A DNA stretch of 64,000 nucleotides from Acholoe squamosa (GCA_949317995.1 OX439044.1:18004641-18068640); one strand, 5' to 3'; counted from the stretch's first letter, positions 37,645 to 50,405 are shown. The notes: generated by a model not told the origin, from the sequence alone. Numbers and translations are program-made.

Positions 37645-40027
37645 TTACAACCTCATCGGCAAACCTCATCAGCAATTCAATTCCTACAAAAATAGTGGAC
37701 TATTGCCATTAGCAAATCTGCGGCCAACGGTCCACTAGTGTGCCCAATGGGTTATATTGATCATATAAGATACTCGGCCTCACAGGCCTTTGATATATCA
37801 TGTTACAAACAGACAAATAGCGGCTAATCATATGCAAATATACTCCTATTTACTTATTTTATAAGTCCTATAGAGTAGGTCTACTATTTAGGCTGTCTGG
37901 AAAATGACCCCAAAACCATGTCTATTGAAGCAAAGGTATGGTTTGAGTAATGAAGTAATGGTATATCATTTTGTGTTCCCTTATTTCATTAAGGATATTA
38001 TTATGCTTGACAGCAATGTTATAGTAATAGTAGACCAAAGTCCGAGCCTTTCCAGACCAGACTATATTGTCCATTGGGGTGTGCACTTTGCCATGCTCAC
38101 GCTGAATACCAAATTGTATAGGCAATGTAATTTACGTAACATGTTGGACATTCAGATCATAATGACTGAAATATTCAAGACGGAAATACGGGTATTATTT
38201 CATAGTGCATAATGTGCATTATATGACGTGTATGTGTGTGTGTTCAAGCATACCTATGTTACCACTAGTAATATAGATCTAAGTGGTCGATGGATTCCAA
38301 AGCCTGCTGAGGAGGAGTGGTGTATGATAGGGTGTGGCATGGTTGGAGTGATACCCGGGCCTATCACCCTTTATTCAGAGTTCACTACTATGAAAAGAGG
38401 CAGGCTTCATTATTTCCGCCCATTAACACAATTACTGTTATTAGAGAAACAAAGAGAAATTCAATGTCTGTGTCTGAATCATCCTTTTGGGATGGCCGAT
38501 AATAGGGTGTATATCATATAGGGCGTTAGTTTTCAAAAGGGAGAGAACATGATGGGCTTCTGATTGCCTCTTCCCAGCAGGCAAGAATTTTAGTTCCACC
38601 TTAGATTAACAACATTGACAAGCCGATTATGAATGTTGTCTTTTTGCTCACTTTATTTTTGTGTGAAAGACAACTACTTTCAGCCTTTTTAAAGATGATA
38701 TAATAGTTGCCCTGGAATATCCTGCCTCGATTGAAATTGCAATATTCGTTTCCATAATATATCCTGAATTGTTTATCCCTTCTCTTTGGCTTTACTTTTC
38801 ATTTGGCATAGATTCATGCTGAGGTGTTCTCATGTCCTTAATATCTAAAGATAGGTGTGTCTAGTACACGCAAATTGTTGCATTCCGTGACACAATCTAA
38901 TGTCTGGGCGCCTCTGGAAACAAGAAGTATACTCTATCGATAAAATATACATATATCCAGATCTGTTCGCACATGCTTCCATATAAATCAAATGATTTCT
39001 TATTCTATCTTTTTTAGCAACAACGTGGTGTCATTACTGATATTTACCATGTCTACTTCCGATGCTAGGAGGGAACTGCTTGAACTTTTGCTCGATAAAG
39101 CTGGTTATAACCAGCTTTATCGAGCAAAAGTTAAATATGCGATAGATCATAATCTGGACGAAAGTTCTTCTATGTTCTTTGTACTGTTCAGGCCAAATGA
39201 TTATAACAAAATAAGACGCTAAAAGAAAAGCATAGTTAAGGCTAGCCGACCTTACCTGGAAAAATAACTGCTTTGGTTGGTTATGACATAATGTCGAAGG
39301 GTCAGCATGATACTTTCATGAAGCTACTTTCAAGATAATGACAGCAAGGCTAGACTTGCTGGGGCTGCTTTTAGTTATCATGGCGACCGATAGGTATGAT
39401 ATTTTAGAGCACCGTGCAGCCCTTAACTGGTTAAAGGTAATTAAGATACCAGCAAATGAAACTGACACGCTAGCGTGGAATCAAGACATGGTATGCAATC
39501 TAAGAGATAACAGGTTAGTTTGTGAGTAGTGGTAGTAGGCGCAATTGAAACAGTTAAGGTCATATCTATACTGATCTATGGTGGGTGATCTTCAAAATAA
39601 ATCTAAATAAATCCATGTCCCCATACCCGAACACTCTCAGCCGCTTTTGTAAATGGGCTATAAAGACCACTGTACTGGGTACAGGGCAATCTACATCGGG
39701 ACATAAGATTTGTACTAACAGTAACTCTTACTGTTTTCCAAAAGTAGAAGCAATCTACTGCAAAACCCTTGCCCCAGTCTAACATTACGGATCCAAACTG
39801 TAAGAGGGGTATAAAAGATTATAATTTTTTATTAAACCTTTTAAAATGTGAATGGAGAAGTAGCTCCTTCAGTCAGTAATGCTATCACAATGCACACAAG
39901 TGATGGTAGCATTCTTCGCATGTACTAGTGTCATGCCTGGTTGTAATTTCTCATCTCCTTTATACAAGACCGTGCCAAATTGCACAAGCAATGCAATTTT
40001 ACAAGTGGTGTATGTGCATATGTTATA
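37645..40027. other. Non-coding or unrecognised short frames; palindrome
   Basis: Several plus-strand frames of 60-102 codons (37904-38212, 38992-39222, 39338-39529) show no domain I can name. A perfect 50-bp palindrome lies inside one of them (listed separately). Phrases at about 39297-39335 and 39375-39410 recur at about 47210-47300 (GGGTC-GCATGAT and ATCATGG-GAC-AT-GGTATGAT), so part of the region is a dispersed repeat. Confidence 0.4.
39083..39132. repeat. Perfect 50-bp palindrome
   Basis: The left arm AACTTTTGCTCGATAAAGCT-GGTTA (25 bp) is followed with no spacer by its exact reverse complement; the centre lies between 39107 and 39108. It would form a cruciform or hairpin without loop mismatches. 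Confidence 0.97.
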
Positions 40028-40213
40028 CAGTCATGTCTCACTTTACCGGCCACCTCTGTTTCAGTTTAAAATTGACTGGTTCCTGAATCGGCTGGTTCTT
40101 TGAATCAGAATTAAATAAAATTCAATGGTTATATTTCAATCTGTTCAGAGAGATTAGTGGTTGGTTAGTGAATCGGCCGACTTTTTGAAGACCAATATAT
40201 TGAGACATGACTG
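40028..40213. mobile_element. pogo/Tigger-like MITE, 186 bp, TA-flanked
   Basis: The termini are CAGTCATGTCTCA and TGAGACATGACTG, a perfect 13-bp inverted pair. TA lies outside both ends (40026-40027, 40214-40215). Inner phrases CGGCTGGTTCTTTGAA / CGGCCGACTTTTTGAA repeat in direct orientation. Confidence 0.85.
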
Positions 40214-41044
40214 TACATCCCCTTATTTCCTATTGTTTGTGGTGAACAGTATGACCCCCACCCACAATCCAAAGGAGAATGATAGAAACTTATATTGTGA
40301 TACACTGAATTATGTGATCACCAGATGCGATGACCTGTCTGACCAGATTAGAGAGGAACTTGTAGAAAATCATTCTGATATTACTCATTGTTGTTTTTTT
40401 ATCATCATTTTCAAACGATTGCATAAATACCCCCTTTCCTAATAAGCAATAGATGATTTATGTAAAACAAATGTCCCTATAGTTGTAACTATAGTCTCAG
40501 TGACAAAATAGGTGTCTATGTTTAAACATGTGTATGCCTTTGCTAATTTTGACCTAATCTTTTTAATCAATTGAGATTCCAGTGTAATAATATTCTTTAC
40601 ATCGGTTATCTTAAAAACACACCTCATTTAGATTATTGATGATGAGAATCAATATGATATCCCACATTGAGATATTGCATATTCTATTGTTGTATACTGG
40701 GGACCCCTGTTGGCAGAAATGTCACCAAAGTGATGACCTAACAAACTCATCATAATTACCTTGGGTCATCAACATGGAAGAAGGACAATACTGAACACCT
40801 TCATAGAGATCTATATTTTCAGTGTAACTAATGGCCCCATCTGGAGACCTTGTTGCTATAGATTCTATGACAGGTTCAGGCAGCTATGACTGGAGATGGG
40901 CCAAATCTTACCAGCTGATCTTAGGATTTTGGCCATAGTGAACAAATAGCTGGCTACATTACTGGGTCCTTAACTGGGTGTTTGATCTAACCTATGCATT
41001 GATTTTGCAAGATTATTTCAATTAATTGTATTGTACATTATATA

Positions 41045-41220
41045 CAGTGAGACCTTGATAGTCCGGTCACCCTTGTTGCAGGCAATTCATGGTTGGATCT
41101 CAAAACAGACGGATTATTGAGGCATATTACAATCGAATTGTTTAAGATTGTTCCAGCCACAGCCTAGCCGGATCCCATGTATGACGGACTATCAGGGGAA
41201 GGATTATCAAGGTCTCACTG
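41045..41220. mobile_element. pogo/Tigger-like MITE, 176 bp, TA-flanked
   Basis: The left terminus CAGTGAGACCTTGATA matches the complemented right terminus perfectly over 16 bp, and the inner GTCC-GG / GGAC-like bases continue the match. TA flanks both ends (41043-41044, 41221-41222). Similar starts of Tigger elements are known in many animals. Confidence 0.88.
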
Positions 41221-41356
41221 TATATATGGACTCCTAGAAAAAGTAAGCAGTATGCAGAATCATGACCATTAACCTTATTGAAAACTATGATCCATTTTCA
41301 TGAGAATTGACCATGCGTATGACCGTGTAACTAGGTGGGATCACCTTTATATAGTT

Positions 41357-41671
41357 AGGGACAAGTCATTTATTGCCAGGTGTGTGGGTACATGATGGAT
41401 TTTGGTAGAGGGGCAGATTTTTTTCTAACAAAATGATTGCGACCCCCCTAATAACTGATTTTGCAAAATGACCTCCCCCCAAAATCAGATACACACATGG
41501 AATGATGCTTTGCGATGGGTATTTGAATTGCCCATATATATAGTTTTGACTCCCCCCCCCCATGTGAAGGTTTATTGGGTTTTTGCCCCCCCTCAAGGGA
41601 GTCTTTTTCAAAATGACCCCCCTATATTTAACTAGCCCCCCCCCCCAACTGGCAATAAATAACTCATCCCT
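41357..41671. mobile_element. MITE, ~315 bp, with TTTATTGCCAG termini
   Basis: The left end is GGGACAAGTCATTTATTGCC and the complemented right end AGGGATGAGTTATTTATTGC-CAG. The interior has several C-runs and pairs imperfectly. Flanking TA dinucleotides are present, but the exact end is uncertain by one base. Confidence 0.7.
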
Positions 41672-41950
41672 TACTGCAGCCCTATGCTCATTTGAACACA
41701 GGAGTGCAAACTAGACCAGGAAGGAGGTATGACTGGTCACTATGCAGCCAATAGTGGCTCCTATGATTGGGTGCTATGACTTCATAGTGGTATTGAGTCA
41801 GTAGTTGAATAAATAACAGCTCCTATTTTGAGGTCTGTACTGTAACTCACTATGTAGTCACTGGTATGCAGTCATTTCTTATACCTCCCACTACGATTTG
41901 AGGCCATCCTGTCGTGGAAACTATTGAAACATGATCCTGATGTTAGTTAA

Positions 41951-42450
41951 CCCAGTGGGCACAGAACATTGCATCAACATTAACAAGTGGTTGATATTGT
42001 GTTGATGGTGTTGATCAACCTGTCTTTAACACATTTATAATGATTCTATTTCAATGTTGTCAACCATCACCATTTCAACATCCAATCAACAGTTGATAAA
42101 TCAACATTGAAATATTGTTCCCAATTCAATGTTGATTCAACATTGATTTGTCAATGTTGACTCAACAATATGTATTTCAATGTTGATTCAAGATTGACAT
42201 GTCAACAAAGAATTCCCTAACAACCGTCAACGTTGTTTCAAGATTGACACAATGTTGAAACAACATTGAACCAACATAGATATACAAATGTTGAATCAGC
42301 ACTGATGTTTAGATGTTGAATCACTGTTGATTTTGATTATGTTGCGTCAACTTTCAAATTCAACTATATTTCAACCCTGAATCAAGCATTGATATCCAAA
42401 CATGGGAAACGTTGTTTCAACACTGAATCAATGTTGATGTGCCCAGTGGG
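41951..42450. mobile_element. MITE, 500 bp, with CCCA(G/C)TGGGCACA termini
   Basis: The left end is CCCAGTGGGCACAGAACATTG-like and the complemented right end CCCACTGGGCACATCAACATT. The whole interior is an irregular chain of AACATTGA / TCAATGTT motifs in both orientations, so it can fold on itself in many ways. Elements with a CCCAGTGGGCAC-type end and AACGTTG-type interior are widespread in aquatic animals. No clear target duplication. Confidence 0.75.
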
Positions 42451-43251
42451 AATTATGTCCTTTTATGTTGCAATAACCTCCTGCAGTGATGGTTTCATAA
42501 TAACTGGTTCCCGAGAATTATGCAACTTTCGCCACTAGATAACATGGTAAATGAGAATGTCACCCTGGGTGCAACGTGTCTTAGCTTTCGTAAGCACAAG
42601 GCAGACAGGTGTGCAAATAACTAGAAGGAAAATTAGAATGTGGTGATTACTTATAAATTAACACATAGTTATTCACAGAAGGCAATCACAAATAACAAAT
42701 GATATCAGAGTAGGTCAGCCAAAACAGTCATGTTGGGAAATGCTATGACGTACAGATGCTTAAGTGCGTCAGCAGTAATTGCATATAGTTAAGGGGTCTT
42801 AAGAAGATATCTGGGGTCAAATCCACAATAGTATGAATTTACCATGCGCTTTGTCCCTGGAGAACTTACTGATTCATCTGCCTGTCATGACCCGCCACCT
42901 TAATTGCACTGACTAAAACAACTGATCTTCAATTGGTATACTGTACATGTTAGTACTTTCTGTTATACCTCTGAAACTGATAACTTAGTTCATACTCATC
43001 AATCAACCAGTGGATCATACGACGCGTTAGGGATTACCAAGGGGTTACACCAATAGCAAAGAAACAAACGGGATATGGATGGGAGGTTCTGTATTCATGT
43101 AGGTGGAACTAGATACTTCAGGACCACGCCTAAAGACAGCTTTGTGGCATACATCTATAGGTTGTGTACCAATGAGGAGACCTGTGCAAATCATCTTGAA
43201 ATATCCACTACTGAAACTAACTTGTGGCTCTTAGAAGCACCTATTATAATT
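42451..43251. other. Non-coding, nothing recognised
   Basis: No gene or element supported. Confidence 0.4.
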
Positions 43252-43508
43252 GAAGAGTTTGGTTCCAAAACGCAATAAATGCCATTTAAAAAAAGAGGCA
43301 AATATTTCAAAAGCTTACAGATTAGATGTACTTGAATGTAAAATAAAAGCTATTTTCTTTGAGAAATATATTTTTCGGCTGTCCCTGAGTCCATTTAGTA
43401 AAGATTTCATTAAGATAGCACTAAAATTAACTTCAGAGGAGCACTACAAAAATGGGTGTATGCTGAAATTCTGGAATGGATTTATTGCATTTTGGAACCA
43501 AACTCTTC
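43252..43508. mobile_element. MITE, 257 bp, second copy of the 3771 family
   Basis: The ends are GAAGAGTTTGGTTCCAAAAC and GTTTTGGAACCAAACTCTTC-like, and the interior is alignable with 3771-4020 throughout, in the same orientation. The pair allows a family consensus to be started. Confidence 0.85.
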
Positions 43509-46154
43509 TATTGTAAGTCCATAAACACTCTCAAAACAGTAAACACATTTCGATATGACTGGGGTCTGTTACTCCAATATGTCATTTCAGGAGAACTTAT
43601 TCATTACAAAGTGAATATAATGTGTTACTCCAGACATAATAGTAAGTCGAAGGGTGGTGCTGATATAAATTATGTCTTTTTGTACTTGTATTAACACAAG
43701 TGCACAAACTTGCATTAAAGCAACTATGTGACTAGAGATAGAGTATAATGAAATACAGGTAACTGTCAAAAATTTGCAAAGATGTCAGTGTATTATGTAG
43801 TTGCAATAACCGAAGTCTAGAATTAATTTAAGTAGTAGTAGAATAATTTGGTAGTTTGAGTCAGGCAACAATTGTTACGATACTTGAAAATGGCAAGTGA
43901 GGTAAAGGTCTTTTAATGTGCCATTATATAAAGTGTTACAATTCAATATAAATGTATTGCTATTCGAATCAACACAATAAAAACGTGCAGGTCATTTCAC
44001 ACAGATATCGGTACCTGAACACATGTAATGGCCAGGGTATGTCCTTGCATATAAATCCTGTTATCACCCTTATTAGTTTTGATATAGTGGAGAGTCTCAA
44101 TACTCATAGCACAATATTCCTAGAAATACCTTAACTATCCAAATAGATCTTACCTCAATACCTCTTTACCACAATGACTTGTGTTTAATAGTAGGTAGAT
44201 TGTGACAAATGTATCCAACAAAATAGAAGACATGACTAGGTGAGGCGTTCGAAAAATCGTGCAAGTATGTCTCATTTTTTGGGCACTTGCAGGCATGCAA
44301 GTCACATTTTTCTGCAATTATGCAGTAAAGTTACTTGTATGGAAACACGAGTTACTAGTATGCAAAGTGGGAAGGAACCATCATACAACTCATTTTTCAT
44401 ACTCACCAAGACTCAATCAGCCTACTTGCCACTAGCATATATATTGAAGAAACAGACCCCTCGTTCTAAATAATTATTGCCAACTTGTGAAACATCCCAC
44501 CTTTTGCTGTTTCATAATAGGCAATTACCAATAGTCATAAAAAAACAATCTCTACAACTTGTGATTATAGTGAACTTCCATCTGTTCTCATCTCAGGTGA
44601 CTCTTACAGATGAATACAATACATATACTGGTCCATTTCTTCTTGAAACATAGAAAATCATTCTTGGTAAGACAAATCTAAAACAACAAATGTTGTCGAC
44701 TCGTGAAACACCCTACTGGAGTAATACAGTGTGGGCGATGGCATTTAGACGTGTAGGTTGCTTTGGTTTTTGATGATTTTCTTTGAAGAGAACAGTTGGC
44801 CATTGTAAGGAACGGTGATAAAGTATATCTTACTCAAAGAGCAGGCATGTATAGGAATCTGCACGCAACACGACTGTTGTTGTGATACATCTTCTACAGG
44901 ACAAAAGAGATGGAGAGGCATGGTGCAAACCACAAGGATTGAGACTTCAAATAGAAATGGAATGGCAATTAGAACCTTGCCTGCATGTGGTATATGTATG
45001 GAAACGATGACAGTTGATAGAAATTTGAAGGACTGTGGCTTCGGGGTGGAGTCACTGAAATTGCGATACTCAATTAATGACAGATTATAGCACCAAAATA
45101 GACATTATAAGGGCAAAATATAATATAGGATCCAATTCCATAACCAGTTTTTGGAATAGATTGATATGTTTCACGACATCATAGCAAACCTTCCCCAATA
45201 GACTGTCTGGTTAAATTGCTGTAATGAGGAACAATTCATTTTTATACCCATTTTCCACTAATACGACATGTTATAACCTAAGAGACAAGACACATTTAAT
45301 TCTGCTTTTGTGACCAAAGGGTCTGGAGGTGAATTCCTATATCGAAGCTTTCTGAAATTTTCATTGAATAGTTTCCAGCTGAAACGTGATAAATTCAACG
45401 GATTTTGGTGGTCATCTTGGAAATTTTGAGAAAACCTTTTGGTCTCAGAAACAGAATTAAAAGTGTCTGGGCTATCAGTGTTGGCGTTACTTGCGAAACT
45501 GCCTTTTGTTCTTATGTAAAATTTATGACAAATGCCTGTTTTGTTTACTTTTCGTTGTCATTTTTTACATTTTATTCATGCAGAACAAATTCTTGCCCAG
45601 TGTCCAAGGAAATGATGACAACAGAGTTGCATTAGTGGAGCCCCAGCTTTAACCTGGGCCTTAAGTGCGTCAAGCTTTATAAATGATTATATGGGTCCTG
45701 ATTTGAACTGTAGAAAATTGTAAATTTCGACCGAGAATTGTTTTGGGTGCTGTATTTCTGACTCTAATTCTATTCAGAAGGACCCTCAAGAGAATGATGT
45801 CCTGCAAGATTCTGCATGTGGGTGTGGCCAAAAAAAATCGTTCAACCCCTAAAGTACTGCTAATGCAATAATACATCATGTTCATTGGCCGTCATGATGC
45901 ATGAATGAAATCCTGGCAAGTAACTTATTCACGGCTACATTCGAACACCATGCCAACAAATTAGTCAATCACATCTATGAAAAAAAAGAGTTATCAGGCT
46001 TACACATGTTTTTTTTTCAAACAATTCTAAAATCATCACTTTTTCCAAATGTTTGCGAAAAATGAAACTTTGGTTTTCATGTGTTCAATAATCTTATATA
46101 ATGTATGCCTATATCTTTTAAAACAATTCAAATTATTTCAAGTATAAATAATGG
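43509..46154. other. Non-coding, nothing recognised
   Basis: Open frames up to 91 codons (for example 44815-45090) have no family features. No strong repeats. Confidence 0.35.
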
Positions 46155-46590
46155 AAACACTTCTTGATCCACAAAGTCGTTGAAAAAAGAGACAAAGGTC
46201 CCTGGATCGTTTGCAGAGACTGCAGAACAGGGCTCTTAGGACCTTCTTCAATACACCGTCAATCCAGTACAGTGTTCATGATTTGCATGAAATGGCAAAC
46301 ACTCCACCTCTTACACGTAGGTGGCATGAGCAAATGTCTCTGATGTACAAAGAGTTCCGTATAAAGCATGGTGTAGCAAAACCAACTGATGAGGCTCCGC
46401 TGAATGATTCAGCAATCAAGCTACGTGTTCCAACTACGGCGACAAAAGAGCGAGAGTTACTGCAAATCACCAGAACACAGAGCTAGTGTGATGTGGAATG
46501 CCCAGCAAAACTGATTAAGAGAAAGTGAGACCAAGTCTCAATTTGAGAAACAGGTGAAAGGTATAGAAAACTTGCGAAAAAAAAAAACAA
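46155..46590 (+). pseudogene. Non-LTR retrotransposon reverse transcriptase, C-terminal remnant
   Basis: The segment reads SLDRLQRLQNRALRTFFNTP at its start, the hallmark region after the fingers/thumb of LINE reverse transcriptases. It continues with a Leu/Arg-rich stretch including MSLMYKEFRIKHG. After a stop at 46484, the usual WNA(LP) and RESETKSQFEKQVKGI tail appears in shifted frames. Upstream (before about 46166) the frame is closed. It is therefore a truncated, frameshifted 3' end, as 5'-truncated LINE copies usually are; the clade cannot be decided from this piece. Confidence 0.75.
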
Positions 46591-47429
46591 CTTAGTACAT
46601 TAAGTGGAACAGAGATGTACAGTTAATCTGTCCTATTGAAACTTTATTTGGAATATTTATTCTTCTGCACTGCATTCCATGTTGTATTTAATGTATTGTA
46701 TTAATTCCCATTAGTGTCTATCATCACCGCGAACTGATATTAACAATGTATAATGTGACTATGTGTTAGTACTAAGACATGGTGTAAGCACTGCGCTGTA
46801 TTGTCACCAGTAAAAACAATTCTGTATTTAGTTTCTTGACATGTTAAGGTTATACACCTGAGAACTTCAATGATATGTGCATATGACTGACTTTACTCAT
46901 CTATCTCATCATTCATTCCTACTTGCATTTCATATGTTTTCACATTGAGTCAGCACAGTTTATTGTTACATCTATATGTCAAATGCCGCAATGGTACATT
47001 ATATGAGTTATCTATAATTATAGTATTATTGTGACTGTTGGTATAATATATGATGTGCTCTACTACTTTGGAGTTAATTACTCTTTTTGGTGAATCGTAA
47101 AAGCACCGGGTATGTTCCATTCTTTGAATGTGTTTATTTCCGAAATAAATGAGTGTTTTGTACACTCACTGAACAAAAAAAATCAAACCTACGGGGTCGA
47201 TACACTCCTGGAGGGTCGGCATGATGCTCCAATGAAGTGCTGGTGAGCAGACTCACCTGCACTTAATAGGTGCATCATGGTGACTAATGGGTATGATGCA
47301 CTCTTGCATCATCGGCTCTTCAATGTTTTAACTATACACACGATTCCTACACCATGCACATCATCACTCTAGTAACCAGAATAATAATCGATTGTGTTCC
47401 CAGAACTATGAAAAAAGTAAAGAAATCTA
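46591..47429. other. Probable LINE 3' tail and unrecognised sequence
   Basis: AT-rich sequence follows the reverse transcriptase remnant. The stretch 47200-47310 is related to 39290-39420. Confidence 0.35.
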
Positions 47430-47532
47430 AAGGGCCACATCCATGTCCCTTAATCCATTTTCCCATAGAAATGAATGATAAATAGAAGATGAAGTCTGGA
47501 TGGTCCATCCATTGGCAGTGGATGCGGCCCTT
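47430..47532. mobile_element. MITE, 103 bp, TA-flanked
   Basis: AAGGGCCACATCCA at the left is matched inversely by TGGATGCGGCCCTT at the right (one mismatch), with TA outside both ends (47428-47429, 47533-47534). Confidence 0.65.
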
Positions 47533-48045
47533 TAGACCTAATGAATTTCACAAGAATTTAATTTCCCCTTTCTCACTTTGAAGCTTGATGAATCCAGCTG
47601 TCACCATTCATCATTCTGGTGATGTTGGCCTAAGTAAACAGTCAATAAATGATCCCTCCACCTCCCCATCCCCTCGTATCAATTCCATTAATGTCTTCCA
47701 TTACTGCCCTCCCATATCAGTGAGCCTACATGTATGGGACATGTACAGGCTTCATGATTGGATCCCAGTCTACTGGTATTGATCATGAGCTATTCATAGT
47801 ATTTATAGGCAGATAGACACGGCATTCCAGAATCCAATACTAGTTGGGTTAGATGTTATCTCAGGAAAAGGGTGAGCCTTAGTGAATGGATTAAGTGACA
47901 ACTTTGTATTTGTGAGTCGTGTATTAGATGGTAGGCCTACACAATTTATTTGGTAGAAAAATACCACCAGTATGCATCCAAAGACAAACCATGTGTAGGG
48001 GAACAGATTTTTATGGAAGGTGTGGATGGAAGGTGGTAATCATAG

Positions 48046-48125
48046 GGCATAGGGCTGTGGTCTAGTGGTATGACACCTATCTATAGGCGTGGAGACCGGG
48101 GTTCGATTCTCCGGAAGTCCAAAAG
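48046..48125 (+). mobile_element. tRNA-derived SINE head, copy 1
   Basis: An A-box-like TGGTCTAGTGGTATGA and a B-box-like GGTTCGATTCT lie at tRNA spacing (48057 and 48100). The acceptor stem cannot pair with a 3' strand, so this is a SINE head and not a tRNA gene. Confidence 0.6.
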
Positions 48126-48495
48126 AAGTTTGTACCTACTGACCTCTACAGTGGAGGAGTTTCGGACTCGCCCTTGGGTTTGGAGAACCTTGGGACACCC
48201 TATCATGTATGGGGTGTCCTAGGTCAGGATAACACAAAGACACTTTGACTGCCCAGTAATTGTACCGGCAGATGATCAGGGAATCGGGAATGCCTCACAC
48301 TGTTTGGTACTGCCCAATCGTCTGGTTGGGAGGAGAGCTGGGTTACTGGTAAACGGTGGTTAAAGCTGGTTGGGAAATGTCTAGGGCGTCGGATTTCCCC
48401 ACACCCGGTAGGCTGACCTGCAGAGGCTGGTTACCGAATGGTCCATCCCTAGCATGTGTTCTACCGATCCAGCTGTGGATAGAAGGTGGTGGGTG

Positions 48496-48578
48496 TCAGG
48501 CACGGGGTTGTGGTCTAGTGGTTGATGCCTGTCTACAGACATGAAGACCAGGGTTCAATTCCCTTAAACTCCAAGCAC
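48496..48578 (+). mobile_element. tRNA-derived SINE head, copy 2
   Basis: A second head about 450 bp downstream in the same orientation, with TGGTCTAGTGGTTGATG and GGTTCAATTCC. Both copies are preceded by GGAT(G/A)GAAGGTGGT, so the repeating unit extends upstream of the tRNA-like part. Confidence 0.6.
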
Positions 48579-49593
48579 CTATAGATATGGGTCACTGGCA
48601 AGAACCCAATCAATATAATTATGACCCATGTCCTCAGATCTACAATCGATAGCTAATTGGTGAACTGTGAGTACTCAGCATGAGAGTGGTCATTATTGTG
48701 AGCCCCAAGATGATGACAATCAGCTATAAATCATGGAATATGATTCTATAGACTTTGCTACTATTGTCCATAGTTGACCCTTGGTCCATGCATTGCTGAG
48801 CATGCGCCTTTCGGAGATTCCTTACATTTGAGATGAATGAATTTGAAATGAATGAATGAACGAATATGTGGATCTTTATCAAATCTATTAGATATTGAAT
48901 AGTGTATTCAGAGGACCTCGTTTTGAAGTAAGGATCCTTGAGAACTCGTAATTGATATAAAGACAGGAGTCTACGAAGCTAAGTTCCAATGTAACTTAAA
49001 GATGGGGGTTCACACTAAATATGCTGAGATCATTGGCGCCACCTCGCAACTAGTATACTGTAGACAAGGAGGAGTGTCTATACTGTAGTAGTAGATATCG
49101 GTCCCTAAATGAGTCTTTTTGGTAAGCCGTTTCTCTATCAGGATTTGTACCGAAAATATGAGAATCAAGGTCCCAGAGGCTAAACATGATATTATAAACC
49201 ATTAGGGCTCATCCCATTATAAATAACCATGTACATGTAATAGCAATATCTAATGTATCTTTTGTTTTACGTGCTAGTATTCCCTAGGTGTAGCGTGCCC
49301 CTGTTAGGAAGCTATCTAATACAGATAATCACAATACAGATAATTATAATTATCAATCTCTGAAGCAGGACTTAGAGGGCAGCACAGGCACCGTCGCACG
49401 CCACATCGCCCCTGATCCTCCCCATAATATCCTAACTAATAATTGCATCAGAGAGTATTATGCATCCATCAGGGACATAGGTCACATCTTGATCACGAAT
49501 CAGTTCCAGGGCGTGACTCTTCAGCAGTTAATGCATGCTCATCAGCATGTAGGTCCTATTACACCAATTTCCAAATTGGTGATTTAGTCTAGC
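48579..49593. other. Non-coding, nothing recognised
   Basis: No gene supported. A small palindrome CCAATTTCCAAATTGG lies just before the next element (49564). Confidence 0.4.
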
Positions 49594-50013
49594 AGATATA
49601 GCATGATTTTGGGCCGACCTTGGCACTTTTGGCAGAAAGCATGAAAGTTTGCACATAGGTTTTTTTTAATATGCTGAATCCATTTCTAAGTGGAAACAAC
49701 ATTTTTGAGAAACGTTTCCCCTTCCAAATTGACTATTATATTGAGTATGATATCATACTCAATATAATATATTCCAATGGGTAACACATGGCTTTTATTG
49801 CCCTTTTGTTTATTTCTCACCCCATTAAATCTTCAATGAATTTAAATGTAATTTAATATGAATTATTTACTTTTTCTTTTCAAAGTCAATTTTGAAAGGG
49901 AAACGTTTCTTGAAAATGATGTTTCCACTTAGAAATGGATTCAGCACGTTCAAAAACCCCTACACGGAAACTTTCATCCTTTCTGCCAAGAGTGCCAAGG
50001 TCGATGCTATATC
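49594..50013. mobile_element. Fold-back element, 420 bp, with ~130-bp inverted arms
   Basis: The left arm AGATATAGCAT ... ACCTTGGCACTTTTGGCAG ... GCTGAATCCATTTCTAAGTG ... AAACGTTTCCC matches the complement of the right arm with few differences. Inside lies a perfect 34-bp palindrome (49735-49768) centred on GATATC. No open frame. Confidence 0.85.
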
Positions 50014-50405
50014 TCCAAACTAATTATAATCAGGGTGATTGTGCATGCCTCTGACCTGCCTCAGAGAAGGACCGTACGTGGTGTTGAAGCATCGTGTCAA
50101 GGTGTTTTTCATTTCTTTTAGATCAACTTAATGTAAACAGGAATTGAATAGAAATAAAACAGGCAACAGACCCGCTGATGTACTCAGTTATACGTATACT
50201 GAATCCATCATCGGAAAAGATTCCTCTAAATTTAGCAAGTCTTTGTAAAGTGAAAGAAAGAAATGAGAAACGGAAAGATAACACTTAGCATTTATATGGA
50301 TATCCAGGCTCCATATTGTATAAAGCCAAGATTCTGTGACTGGCACAGCACGTGGTCATGGGAGGCCGATGATATTGGCATGTCGATCTCGTGAATAAAG
50401 TGGAT
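50014..50405. other. Non-coding, nothing recognised
   Basis: Unique-looking sequence between the fold-back element and the minisatellite block. Confidence 0.35.

Noticed and set aside
38992-39222. Small helical frame vaguely like a death-fold domain
   Set aside because: The helical part is largely encoded by a 50-bp palindrome, and no conserved motif could be confirmed.
48046-48125. Possible tRNA gene
   Set aside because: A and B boxes are present but the acceptor stem does not pair, and a second diverged copy lies 450 bp away; better explained as SINE.
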